This document shows positions 50,658 to 59,460 of a stretch of DNA of 64,000 bases, piece by piece. Made by a program: the position numbers and the translations under genes. This stretch comes from UBA995 sp035477115 (GTDB taxonomy: Bacteria; Bacillota; Sulfobacillia; UBA995): positions 1 through 64,000 of the forward strand of contig DATIKW010000019.1 in assembly GCA_035477115.1 (NCBI GenBank), written 5' to 3'. Each line of letters starts with the position of its first letter. Position 1 is the stretch's first letter. The notes below the pieces were generated by a model, which saw only the letters and a list, made by a program, of their open reading frames with translations, had not been told where the DNA came from and did not search any database.

Positions 50658-53600
50658 ATGTTCACGAGAGTGCCGGCCAGGATCGATTATCCGGAGATGG
50701 AAGAGCGGGTGTTGACTTTCTGGCGGGAGCACCGGATCTTCGAGCGCAGCGTGGCCGAGCGGGCGGGAGCGCCCCCCTTCGTCTTCTATGAAGGCCCGCC
50801 GACCGCCAACGGCCTCCCCCACATCGGCCATATCATCCCCCGCACCCTCAAGGACCTCATCCCCCGCTACCAGACGATGCGGGGCCGCCAGGTCATCCGT
50901 AAAGCGGGCTGGGACACCCACGGGCTGCCGGTGGAACTGGAAGTGGAGAAGGCACTGGGCCTCAGCGGCAAGGAAGACATCGAACGCTTTGGCGTCGAAC
51001 GCTTCATCGAGGAGTGCAAGAAGAGCGTCTTCACCTACGAGCGGGAATGGGTGCGGCTGACGGAACGCATAGGGTTCTGGCTGGACCTCGAAAACGCTTA
51101 TGTCACTTACCACCAGGACTACATGGAGTCGGTGTGGTGGGCCCTGAAGGAGATCCACCAGCGGGGCCTCTTATACCAGGGCCATCGCATCGTCCCTTAC
51201 TGCCCGCGGTGCGGCACTGCCGTTTCCAGTCACGAGGTCGCCCTGGGTTACGCCGAGGTCGATGACCCGTCGGTGGTGGTGAAGTTCGCGATCGCGGGCG
51301 GGGTGCCGGCGGCATTTCCCGGGACCTGGCCGTCCGACCGCCCCGCAGCTTTCCTGGTGTGGACGACCACGCCCTGGACCCTGCCGAGCAATGCCGGCCT
51401 CGCCGTGAACCCGGAGGCCGAGTACGTCCTCGTGGACTCCGACGGCGACTGCCTCATACTGGCCGCGGCCCTCGCCGAGAAGGTGCTCCGGCCCGGCTAT
51501 CGCGTGCTGGCCACCGCCCGGGGAAGGGAGATGGTCGGCCTTCGCTACCGGCCGCCTTTCTCCTTCTTCGCGGACCACGGCGAGGATGGCGCCAGCGCCT
51601 TCACGGTATTGCCGGGAGACTTCGTCAACCTCGACGAAGGGACAGGCGTGGTGCACCTGGCCCCTGCCTTCGGGGAAGACGACATGCGCCTCGGGGCTGA
51701 ATACGGGCTGCCCGTATTCCAGCCGGTGGACGCCCGCGGCCGCTTCACCGCCGAGGCCGCCCCCTATCAGGGTTGCTTCGTCAAGGAAGCCGACCCGCTG
51801 ATCATCCGGGACCTGTCCCTTGCCGGCCTCCTGTATGGCGAGAGCCGGCACCGGCACACCTATCCCTTCTGCTGGCGCTGTGACAGCCCGCTCCTCTACT
51901 ACGCCCGCCGGGCATGGTTCATCCGCATGACGGCGGTGCGGGACGAGCTGTTGGCCAACAACGAGACGATCAACTGGGTGCCCGAACACCTCCGGCGGGG
52001 TCGCTTCGGCAATTTCCTGGAGAACGTCGTCGACTGGTGCCTCTCCCGGGAGCGCTACTGGGGGACGCCGCTGAACATCTGGATCTGCCGGCAGGAAGGT
52101 TGCCGGACGGAGCATGCGGTCGGCAGCATCGATGAGCTGGCGCGGATGGCCGGCACTCCCTTGCCCGATCCGCTGGACCTGCACCGGCCCTACATCGACC
52201 GGATCGAGCTGACCTGTCCCGCCTGCGGGGGCATGATGACCCGGGTCCCCGAAGTCATCGATTGCTGGTTCGATGCCGGCGCGATGTTCTTCGCCCAGTG
52301 GCATTACCCGTTCGCCGGCCGGGATACGTTCGCCCGTCAGTTCCCCGCGGACTACATCTGCGAGGCCATCGACCAGACCCGGGGCTGGTTCTACAGCCTC
52401 CTGGCCATCTCCACCCTGTTGTTCGGCCAGTCCTGTTATCGCAGTGTGCTGTGCACGGAGTTCGGCCTGGACGACCAGGGCCAGAAGATGTCCAAGCACA
52501 AAGGCAATGTCCTCGACCCGTGGACCGTCATCAATGAACAGGGGGCCGACGCCTTGAGGTGGTTCCTGTGCGCCTCCAGCCCCCCCTGGTATCCCAAGCG
52601 CTTCTCGGCCCGGGTCATCGCCGAACACCGGGGCAAGACCATCGACACCTTGTGGAATGTGGTCAGCTTCTTCACCACTTACGCCGAACTCGATGGTTTC
52701 GTACCGGGGCAGCCGATCCCGCCGGCCGAGTTGCCGCCGCTGGACCGCTGGCTGCTATCCCGCCTGCAAGGAGTGGTGGCGGGAGTCCGGCTAAGCCTCG
52801 ACCAGCTTGAGATCACGAGCGGGGCACGCCTGCTGGACGGGTTCGTGGATGACCTGTCCAACTGGTACGTGCGGCGAGGGCGGAAGCGCTACTGGAAGAC
52901 GGAAGCGGACCACGACAAGCAGTGTGCCTACCAGACGCTGTGGGAGACCCTCACGACCCTGGCCCGGCTGTTTGCCCCTTACCTGCCTTTCCTGGCCGAG
53001 GAGCTGTACCGGCTGCTGGAGCGGCCGGCACGGCCTGACGGCCCCCCCAGCGTCCACCTGACGGCCTACCCGGAGGTTGAGCCGGACAGGGTGGATGGTG
53101 AACTGGAGGCGGCGATGGCCTCACTCCGGGAGTACGTGAGCCTGGGGCGAGCCGCCCGCAATCGGGCGAGTGTCCGGACCCGCCAGCCGCTGCGCGAACT
53201 GATCCTGCTCGGCCCCGCGGAAGAGGCCGAACGCCTCCGGCCGCTGTCGGCTCTGCTCGAGGACGAACTGAACGTACGCCAGGTGGGCTGGAGCGCCGAC
53301 CTCCGGGATTACCTCACGGTGCAGCTCAAGCCACGTTTCGACCGGCTGGGACCGCGCCTCGGAGGGCTGGTGCGGGGGGTCCCCGCCGCCCTCGCCGGGG
53401 TGGACGCCGGGGCGGTCGCCGCCGCGCTGGAGTCCGGGCGGAGTGCCGTTTTGGAGCTGGGCGATGATCGGGTAATCCTCGAACCCGGCGACCTCGAGGT
53501 CCGGTGGGAGGAACGGGCGGGCTATTGCGTGGAGCGGGGCCCCGGCCGTTCCGTGGCGCTGAACCTGGAGGTGACCGATGATCTCCTGCTCGAGGGATTG

Positions 53601-53855
53601 GCCCGGGAGTTGGTCAACCGCATCCAGCGCCTGCGCAAGGAAGCCGGTTTCGCGGTGGAGGACCACATCGCCGTCGCCTATCGGGCGGAAGGGGATCTGG
53701 AGCGGGCGATCCGGGAGCATGGCGACTACATCCGCCGCGAGGTCCTGGCGGGCGAATTGGCGGAAGGCGACGGCCCCGATGCCGAGTATTGCCAGGAACT
53801 GGACGTCGATGGGTTACGGGCCCGCGTAGCGCTGCGCCGCCGGCCGCGCGGCTGA
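50658..53855 (+). CDS. ileS: isoleucyl-tRNA synthetase, eukaryote-like type 2
   Basis: The 1065-residue class I synthetase charges tRNA-Ile. The HIGH motif lies in PPTANGLPHIGHI near residues 48-60. WDTHGLPVELEVEKALGLSG and YCPRCGTAVSSHEVALGYAE are characteristic of the eukaryote-like IleRS2 branch. The KMSKS loop reads KMSKH at 610-614. The editing domain WTTTPWTLPSNAGLAVN, the anticodon-binding region and a C-terminal domain (DDLLLEGLARELVNRIQRLR) complete it. IleRS2 enzymes are commonly mupirocin-resistant. The ATG at 50658 follows GGGGAGGG. Expression should be under the T-box. Confidence 0.95.
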   Translation: MFTRVPARIDYPEMEERVLTFWREHRIFERSVAERAGAPPFVFYEGPPTANGLPHIGHIIPRTLKDLIPRYQTMRGRQVIRKAGWDTHGLPVELEVEKALGLSGKEDIERFGVERFIEECKKSVFTYEREWVRLTERIGFWLDLENAYVTYHQDYMESVWWALKEIHQRGLLYQGHRIVPYCPRCGTAVSSHEVALGYAEVDDPSVVVKFAIAGGVPAAFPGTWPSDRPAAFLVWTTTPWTLPSNAGLAVNPEAEYVLVDSDGDCLILAAALAEKVLRPGYRVLATARGREMVGLRYRPPFSFFADHGEDGASAFTVLPGDFVNLDEGTGVVHLAPAFGEDDMRLGAEYGLPVFQPVDARGRFTAEAAPYQGCFVKEADPLIIRDLSLAGLLYGESRHRHTYPFCWRCDSPLLYYARRAWFIRMTAVRDELLANNETINWVPEHLRRGRFGNFLENVVDWCLSRERYWGTPLNIWICRQEGCRTEHAVGSIDELARMAGTPLPDPLDLHRPYIDRIELTCPACGGMMTRVPEVIDCWFDAGAMFFAQWHYPFAGRDTFARQFPADYICEAIDQTRGWFYSLLAISTLLFGQSCYRSVLCTEFGLDDQGQKMSKHKGNVLDPWTVINEQGADALRWFLCASSPPWYPKRFSARVIAEHRGKTIDTLWNVVSFFTTYAELDGFVPGQPIPPAELPPLDRWLLSRLQGVVAGVRLSLDQLEITSGARLLDGFVDDLSNWYVRRGRKRYWKTEADHDKQCAYQTLWETLTTLARLFAPYLPFLAEELYRLLERPARPDGPPSVHLTAYPEVEPDRVDGELEAAMASLREYVSLGRAARNRASVRTRQPLRELILLGPAEEAERLRPLSALLEDELNVRQVGWSADLRDYLTVQLKPRFDRLGPRLGGLVRGVPAALAGVDAGAVAAALESGRSAVLELGDDRVILEPGDLEVRWEERAGYCVERGPGRSVALNLEVTDDLLLEGLARELVNRIQRLRKEAGFAVEDHIAVAYRAEGDLERAIREHGDYIRREVLAGELAEGDGPDAEYCQELDVDGLRARVALRRRPRG

Positions 53856-54072
53856 CCGGGGCGGCCACTGGGCAGCATTTGTGGGCTGGTGTTCGGCTGC
53901 GCTCAAGGTGAGTTCGCGGGCGGTCCTGATGGGGAGGTGCTCTTGCGCCCGGGCCGCCCAGCGAGCCGGCGTCCGGCGCACGCTGAATACGGCCTGAAGA
54001 GCCTGCCTCCCGATCGGGACGGCGAGGCCCGACCTCTCATTTCTAAGCGTCGGCTGCTCGGGCGCCGGCGTG

Positions 54073-54101
54073 GCAGGGGCGGGTTCCGAACCCGCCCCTA
54101 C
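54073..54101. repeat. 29-bp palindromic repeat, copy 6
   Basis: The arms GCAGGGGCGGGTTC and GAACCCGCCCCTAC differ from the consensus at one position in the left arm. It lies about 220 bases after ileS and about 60 bases before the hairpin at 54163. Confidence 0.9.
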
Positions 54102-54162
54102 CACCAAATGGGTCGCGACCCGCGCCACCACGAGAATGAGGTCTGCCGCAACCCGCCGTTTT

Positions 54163-54190
54163 CATACCCCGTGGTGCTCCACGGGGTATG
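54163..54190. other. perfect 12-bp hairpin (repeat-associated)
   Basis: CATACCCCGTGG, loop TGCT, then CCACGGGGTATG. The minus-strand reading CACCACGGGGTATGAAAACG, continuing GCGGGTTGCGGCAG, resembles the module at 62911 (CACCACGATATGCGAAAACG, continuing GTGGTGGGCG). Both follow a palindrome copy by 60-110 bases. It may be a second piece of the same repeat family or a factor-independent terminator stem without a T-run. Confidence 0.5.
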
Positions 54191-54456
54191 CGGATCTACT
54201 CGGTGCGAGATACCCCGGTTTACCCCCGGCCTTCACTCACGCCCCATTGCCAATCTTCTGACCTCCCCGGCACGATAACGCCCCGCCGAAACGCCGCACG
54301 CTGCCGGCAGGACCGAGGAGGTGTTTTAGCGAATTCTCCGTCAAGACACATGCTGCCATTAGGGTAAATACCCGGTTGCTCAGGCAAACGCTGGTTGATC
54401 GGCGGAGTGCGGGCAGGCTACCAGGCAGGATGATAGCCCGGGGAGAGGACCAGCAC

Positions 54457-55455
54457 GTGCACAGGGTCGCGTTCACCGTCGATACGCACACCATGGGCGA
54501 GCCTACGCGGATCGTGGTGGGTGGAGTTCCCCATATTCCGGGCAGCACCATGGCGGAGAAGAAGGACTACCTGGCCAACGCCATGGATACGCTGCGGTCA
54601 TCCCTGATGCGGGAACCGCGGGGCCACCGGGATATGTTCGGTGCCATCCTCACCGCACCGGTAACGAGGGAGGCCGACCTCGGGATCGTCTTCATGGATC
54701 CTTCCGGATACTTGAGCATGTGCGGACACGGTACGATGGGCGCGGTAACCGCGGCTTTGGAGACGGGGATCCTGCCGTCCCGGCCCGGGGCCAACTACGT
54801 GGTCCTGGATACCCCGGCCGGACCGGTACGGGCGCTCGCCGAAGTGAGCGGTGACCGGGTGACCGGCGTCACCGTGACGAATGTTCCCGCTTTCCTGTAC
54901 CAGCCGGACGTGCGCCTGCAACTCCCCGGGTACGGCGAGATATTCTTGGACATCGCTTATGGCGGCAGCTTCTTCGCCATCGTGCCGGTGCATCAACTGG
55001 GCGTCGAGATCATCCCGGAGAACAGCGGGCTCCTACGCAGTCTGGGCATGCAAATCCTGCGGGCAGTCGCGGAATGCGTGACCGTGGTCCATCCCCACTT
55101 CCCCCACATCAACTCCGTGGACCTGGTGGAGTTCAGCGGCAGGCCTTTGGCGGGCGGAGATGCCAGGAATGCCGTAGTCTTCGGTAAGTCCCAGTTGGAC
55201 CGGTCCCCCTGCGGCACCGGGACCTGTGCCAAGATGGCCAGCTTGCATGCCCGCGGCCAGCTTGAGTTGGGCAGGGGATTCCTTCACGAGAGCATCATTG
55301 GGACGACCTTCTTGGGCCACCTCCGGCAGGAGACGCGAGTCGGCGATCGCCCGGCGGTCATACCCGAGATCACCGGCCGGGCTTTCATCACCGGCATCCA
55401 CCAGTTCGTCATGGATGGGGGAGATCCGCTGCGGGATGGCCTGACTCTAGATTGA
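54457..55455 (+). CDS. proline racemase family protein
   Basis: The 332-residue protein has both catalytic cysteines of proline racemase and hydroxyproline 2-epimerase: one in MCGHGTMGAV near residue 89 and one in SPCGTGTCAKMA near residue 251. VDTHTMGEPTRIVVGG is the N-terminal signature. The two Cys residues argue for racemase/epimerase rather than the Thr-containing dehydratases; proline versus hydroxyproline cannot be settled. The GTG at 54457 has GGGGAGAGGA upstream; an ATG at 54376 has none. It precedes cstA and suggests amino-acid fermentation or use. Confidence 0.88.
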   Translation: MHRVAFTVDTHTMGEPTRIVVGGVPHIPGSTMAEKKDYLANAMDTLRSSLMREPRGHRDMFGAILTAPVTREADLGIVFMDPSGYLSMCGHGTMGAVTAALETGILPSRPGANYVVLDTPAGPVRALAEVSGDRVTGVTVTNVPAFLYQPDVRLQLPGYGEIFLDIAYGGSFFAIVPVHQLGVEIIPENSGLLRSLGMQILRAVAECVTVVHPHFPHINSVDLVEFSGRPLAGGDARNAVVFGKSQLDRSPCGTGTCAKMASLHARGQLELGRGFLHESIIGTTFLGHLRQETRVGDRPAVIPEITGRAFITGIHQFVMDGGDPLRDGLTLD

Positions 55456-55594
55456 AGGACAGGTGCGGCACACGCGGCATACGAGGAGACGACATGGAGG
55501 GGGGGAGCAGGTTCGAGCATACAGCATCGGGTTCAGGCCGAGCGGGAGAGGAACTGCACCGGAAGGGTCCGATGACTAGGAGGGGTCCTTGACG

Positions 55595-57247
55595 ATGAAT
55601 GCTGGAGTTATACTGGCAGTCGGCTATGCAGCGATCCTCGCCGGGTACAAGTACATGCGCCGACCGGTTGAGAACCTCATGGGCATAGATACGAGCCGCA
55701 AGACCCCCGCCCACGTCCAGTTCGATGGGTTTGACTACGTACCCACCAAGACGGGCGTCCTGTATGGGCATCACTGGATGTCGGTGGCCGGGGCATCCCC
55801 CATCATCGCCGCCATCGTCGGCCTGCAGTGGGGCTGGGTACCGGCGATCCTCTGGATGGTCCTGGGAGTCATATTCCTGGGGGGCATCCACGACTCCCTG
55901 GCCATGCATATCTCGGTGAGGAACAAGGGCGGGACCTACGGCATGGTGTTGACGGAGCTGATGGGCAAAGCCATGGGCATCCTCGGCATCGTCGCCATGG
56001 CTCTGGCCGGGGCGCTGGTCGTATCCATCTTCCTGCCCCTCACGGCCAGCACCCTCCATGCCGCCCCGACCGCTTCCATGGCCACCTGGGGGTACATGCC
56101 GCTGGCTTTCCTGTTTGGCTGGCTGCTATACCGCAGACGCTGGAGCCTGCTTTCCGCCACCGGCCTCACGCTCACCCTGGTGGCGGCGACCGTGGTCATC
56201 GGCGTCTACGTCCCCATCGCTCTGCCGACGACCACCTGGTTCTGGCTGATGGTCGGCTACGCGGCCCTGACCATGGCCACGCCCATCTGGGTGATGCTGC
56301 AGCCGCGCGACTACCTGAATGCTTTCAAAGTCGGCTTCGTCATCGTCCTCGGCGCCATCGGTCTGCTCATCGGCCGTCCCGCGATGACCCTGCCCGCCTT
56401 CATCACCTGGGAAACCGCCCATGGCTGGCTGTGGCCCATGCTTTTCGTGACCATCTCGTGCGGCGCCGCCACCGGCCTGCACGCGTTCATCTCGGGGGGC
56501 ATCACCTCGCGCCAACTGGACAATGAGAAGGATACCCACACCATCGGCTATGGCGGCATGGTCGGGGAGACGGTCATCGCCCTCATGTGCGCCCTCAGCG
56601 TGGCCTCGGTGTTTACCGTGGGCAACATCGGTGACGCCATTCGCGCACCCGGCGTAGCCTTTCCCCAGGCCCTGGCCCGCAACCTGGCTTTCCTTGGGCT
56701 GTCGCCCGAACTGGCGTTCACCCTGGCCAGCTTCACCTTCGCCGGCGTGGTGATCACCACTATGGACACGTACGGGCGGTCCGCCCGTTACGCCATCCAG
56801 GACCTGGGGCGCAACACCATCCTGGCGAATCCCTATGTGGCTTCCGCCTTCCTCCTGGGTTTCGTCCTCCTGTTGTACTTCACAACGCCCTTTGCCCAGC
56901 TGTGGACGGCCCTGGTGGCCGTGGGCTTCCTGGTCCTGGGCATCACTATCCTGGCCACTTTCTACTGGAAGGCGCGGGAGGGGCTGGCCACGAGAGGATT
57001 GCTGAGTGGCTGGCTCAAAGTGGCGTTCTGGCTGATCGTCGTCACCTCGGGCGGCGCCGGCTCGGTCCTGCTCCGCCGGGCCATCGAACGCGATCAGTGG
57101 ATGGCCGCCGGTCTCTTCGCGCTACCCTTGGGCATGCTGTTGCTGACCATCATGGCCGGGCTGAAGTTCTTCCGCAAGGGAGGGATCACGGTTCCCGTCA
57201 AGACTAGCGGCGTAGCCGGGGGAAGCGGAGGCGCGAGCGGCGACTGA
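55595..57247 (+). CDS. cstA: carbon starvation protein CstA (pyruvate/peptide transporter)
   Basis: CstA-family proteins are inner-membrane transporters for pyruvate or peptides, induced on carbon limitation in enteric bacteria. The 550-residue protein has about 15 membrane segments. It shows the family signature HHWMSVAGASPIIAAIVGLQ with WGWVPAILWMVLGVIFLGG near residues 60-100, and FISGGITSRQLDNEKDTHTI near 305-324. The ATG at 55595 lies about nine bases after AGGAGGGG; TTG 55589 is too close. It follows the proline racemase gene by about 140 bases. Confidence 0.92.
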   Translation: MNAGVILAVGYAAILAGYKYMRRPVENLMGIDTSRKTPAHVQFDGFDYVPTKTGVLYGHHWMSVAGASPIIAAIVGLQWGWVPAILWMVLGVIFLGGIHDSLAMHISVRNKGGTYGMVLTELMGKAMGILGIVAMALAGALVVSIFLPLTASTLHAAPTASMATWGYMPLAFLFGWLLYRRRWSLLSATGLTLTLVAATVVIGVYVPIALPTTTWFWLMVGYAALTMATPIWVMLQPRDYLNAFKVGFVIVLGAIGLLIGRPAMTLPAFITWETAHGWLWPMLFVTISCGAATGLHAFISGGITSRQLDNEKDTHTIGYGGMVGETVIALMCALSVASVFTVGNIGDAIRAPGVAFPQALARNLAFLGLSPELAFTLASFTFAGVVITTMDTYGRSARYAIQDLGRNTILANPYVASAFLLGFVLLLYFTTPFAQLWTALVAVGFLVLGITILATFYWKAREGLATRGLLSGWLKVAFWLIVVTSGGAGSVLLRRAIERDQWMAAGLFALPLGMLLLTIMAGLKFFRKGGITVPVKTSGVAGGSGGASGD

Positions 57248-57351
57248 AGCGCCCTGGCTCAGCATCGACACCGCAAATGCCGGTCGGGAGGCTGCTGCTG
57301 CCTGAGCGGAGCAGCAGCTTCCCGATGACACTCTCCCGGAGGTGGAAGTCA

Positions 57352-57732
57352 GTGTCGGATGAATTCAAACCGAGACTGCGCGAGCTTTTCGCCCGAGCGC
57401 GCTACATGATTCAGGAAGATCTGGCCTTGCCATCCCCGGCCTCGGCTTCGGGCCAACTCGGTCTGTTTGCCGATGCCTTTGCGGCGTTGACCAAGACCCG
57501 CGCCAACGTACTGGTGTTCTGCAAGACCGCTTCCCCAGTGACGGCCGACGAAGTGGCCATGATGGCCGATATGGCCCAGAGGCGCCGGGCCAACGTCGTC
57601 TTGATTCCCCTGGGAGGCCTGGGCGACCGGGTGGAACTGCCCGCGGGTGACACCAACTTCGCCGTGTGGGACCGGAACCAGCTGCTGTCGCTCGGGCGCA
57701 GGCTCGCCTATCCCCTGGACAAGTTCGTGTAG
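57352..57732 (+). CDS. conserved-looking small protein of unknown function
   Basis: The product is about 126 residues: SDEFKPRLRELFARARYMIQ, then a mixed alpha/beta region NVLVFCKTASPVTADEVAMM, RANVVLIPLGGLGDRVELP and FAVWDRNQLLSLGRRLAYPL. The order of strands, with a Lys and a final DRNQLLSL helix, loosely recalls the Mrr/PD-(D/E)XK nuclease fold, but key residues are not convincing. GTG 57352 follows GGAGGTGGA; an ATG at 57277 has no such site. It lies downstream of cstA and before the SH3-domain gene. Confidence 0.55.
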   Translation: MSDEFKPRLRELFARARYMIQEDLALPSPASASGQLGLFADAFAALTKTRANVLVFCKTASPVTADEVAMMADMAQRRRANVVLIPLGGLGDRVELPAGDTNFAVWDRNQLLSLGRRLAYPLDKFV

Positions 57733-57819
57733 ACGCAACCTCGGCGGTCGTCCGGGCATGGACGGCGCCTACCGCGCATAGCCATGATGTGGCTCGACGA
57801 TGCGCGGAGGTGGTCGATC

Positions 57820-58209
57820 ATGGCCTGGGTGAAAGACCTGGCCCGAGAGTTGCGGGCCGGCGAAGAACCTCTGCTGTCATCGTATGAGGCGTTGTTGGCC
57901 GGGTCGACGACGCCGGCCGAGCAGAAACTCGCGCGCATCATCCATGCCTATCAGCGGTTTCAGCTGAAAAGTCTCGACCTGCTCCAGGGGGATGTCCCCG
58001 AGAAGTTCCAGGCATTCGCCGCCATAACCCAGGACGGGGTCAACCTGCGTCGCGGACCCGGCCCCCGCGAACCGGTAGAGCGGCAACTGGACCGGGGCAC
58101 CCCCGTCATCCTGATGGAACCTGCCGGCCTTTGGGCCCATGTGCGCTTGGGCGACGGTACGACCGGGTACGTGTTCCGGGACTACGTCCGCGGCGAACTG
58201 CAGGGTTGA
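57820..58209 (+). CDS. small protein with C-terminal bacterial SH3 domain
   Basis: The product is about 129 residues. The N-terminal half is helical (MAWVKDLARELRAGEEPLLS; AEQKLARIIHAYQRFQLKSL). The C-terminal 60 residues form an SH3_3-like domain: DGVNLRRGPGPREPVERQLD, VILMEPAGLWAHVRLGDGTT, GYVFRDYV. There is no signal peptide, so an intracellular role is likely, unlike most SH3b wall-binding proteins. The ATG at 57820 follows GGAGGTGG. The end overlaps the convergent hutI gene by 28 bases. Confidence 0.7.
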   Translation: MAWVKDLARELRAGEEPLLSSYEALLAGSTTPAEQKLARIIHAYQRFQLKSLDLLQGDVPEKFQAFAAITQDGVNLRRGPGPREPVERQLDRGTPVILMEPAGLWAHVRLGDGTTGYVFRDYVRGELQG

Positions 58210-59456
58210 GGACCACGATACACGGCCCGCCCGCGCTTGTATACCGCGCCGGCCAAATCGGAGCCCAGAAGATAGGGGAGATGGTTGTAGTCGGGGCAGT
58301 CCCACACCACGAAGTCGGCGTACTTGCCTTCTCGCAGGCTGCCGATGGCGTGCGCCCGCCCGACGGCATGGGCGGCGTTGAGCGTGACGGCGGCCAGCGC
58401 CTCCGCGGGAGTGAGGCCGAGGCTGACGCAGCTGAGCGTCATCGCCATCCGCAAGTCGATGAGCGGGCAGCTTCCGGGATTGAAATCGGTGGCGAGCGCC
58501 ACGGGGATGCCCCGGTCGATCAGGCGGCGGGCGGGAGCCGGGGCCGCACGCAAGAAGAACGATGTCCCCGGCAACAGGACCGCCACCGTCGCGCCGCCGG
58601 CCAGCGCCTCCACTCCCGCGTCCGACACCCGCAACAGGTGGTCGCCGCTGACGGCCCCGAGTTCCACGGCCAGCTCAGCACCGCCCAAACCTTCCAGCTC
58701 ATCGGCGTGCAGTTTGGTCCCCATGCCCAGTTCCGCTGCTCGCAGCAGGATGCGGCGAGCCTGGTCGAGGCTGAAGGCGCCCGCATCGCAGAACACATCG
58801 CAGAACTCGGCTAATCCCTCGGCACAGACGGCGGGCAGGACCACCTGAGTCACGAAGTCGACGTAAGCTTCGGGGCTGGCCCGGAACTCCGGCGGCACGA
58901 GATGAGCGCCCAGATAGGTCGAGACTACATCGACCGGGTGAGCCTGGTCCAGCCGGCGGTTGACCCTCAGTTGGCGAAGCTCGGTGTCAAGGTCCAACCC
59001 GTATCCGCTCTTGATCTCCACCGTGGTCACGCCGCGCCGCAGCATCTGGTCCAGGCGGTTCATCCCCAGCTCGAAAAGCTCTCCTTCTGATGCCGCGCGG
59101 GTTGCGGCGACGCTGCGCAGGATACCGCCGCCTGCCGCCATGATCTCCTGGTAGGTTGCACCCTGCGACCGGCGGGCGAACTCGTCCGCCCGCCACCCGG
59201 CGAATACGGTGTGGGTGTGCGGGTCGATGAGGCCGGGCGTGACCAGCCCGCCGGCCAGGGCGTGGACTTCCGTCGCCCCCGCTTCCCAGGCCGGATCGTA
59301 GTCGGCCATCGCACCCACCTGATGGATCAAGCCGTCTTCCACCACCAGGAAACCATCCAGGACCGTCGCCAAGTCCGTGATTGGGCCCCGCGCCGGGCCT
59401 TCGCCGAACTCGCCCAGCGCCACCAGGCAACCGAGGTGCTTGAACACCTGGCGCAT
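58182..59456 (-). CDS. hutI: imidazolonepropionase
   Basis: HutI opens imidazolonepropionate to N-formimino-L-glutamate, the third step of histidine breakdown. The 424-residue amidohydrolase has the metal-site HTHTVFAGWRADEF near residues 80-93, VEIKSGYGLDLDTELRQL, the His in KLHADEL and ATDFNPGSCP near residue 330. The ATG at 59456 is four bases after the hutU stop; a frame extending to 59540 is inside hutU. It is the last gene of hutHUI. Confidence 0.95.
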   Translation of the reverse strand: MRQVFKHLGCLVALGEFGEGPARGPITDLATVLDGFLVVEDGLIHQVGAMADYDPAWEAGATEVHALAGGLVTPGLIDPHTHTVFAGWRADEFARRSQGATYQEIMAAGGGILRSVAATRAASEGELFELGMNRLDQMLRRGVTTVEIKSGYGLDLDTELRQLRVNRRLDQAHPVDVVSTYLGAHLVPPEFRASPEAYVDFVTQVVLPAVCAEGLAEFCDVFCDAGAFSLDQARRILLRAAELGMGTKLHADELEGLGGAELAVELGAVSGDHLLRVSDAGVEALAGGATVAVLLPGTSFFLRAAPAPARRLIDRGIPVALATDFNPGSCPLIDLRMAMTLSCVSLGLTPAEALAAVTLNAAHAVGRAHAIGSLREGKYADFVVWDCPDYNHLPYLLGSDLAGAVYKRGRAVYRGPQPCSSPRT

Positions 59457-59460
59457 GACG

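Larger units (their letters stand above)
53856..54456. other. 600-base region without a supported gene
   Basis: Between ileS and the proline racemase gene there is one palindrome copy (54073), a 12-bp perfect hairpin (54163) and a related repeat module on the minus strand (54143-54179). No convincing gene or promoter was found. A plus-strand open frame at 53889-54278 is Arg/Pro-rich, crosses the repeats and has no recognisable family. Confidence 0.6.

Noticed and set aside
53889..54278. 129-codon plus-strand open frame after ileS
   Set aside because: It crosses palindrome copy 6 and the hairpin, is Arg/Pro-rich, has no ribosome binding site and matches no family.
54360..54456. Sigma-54 (-24/-12) promoter ahead of the proline racemase gene
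   Set aside because: GGGTAAATACCCGGTTGCTC resembles it, but the GG-to-GC spacing is wrong.
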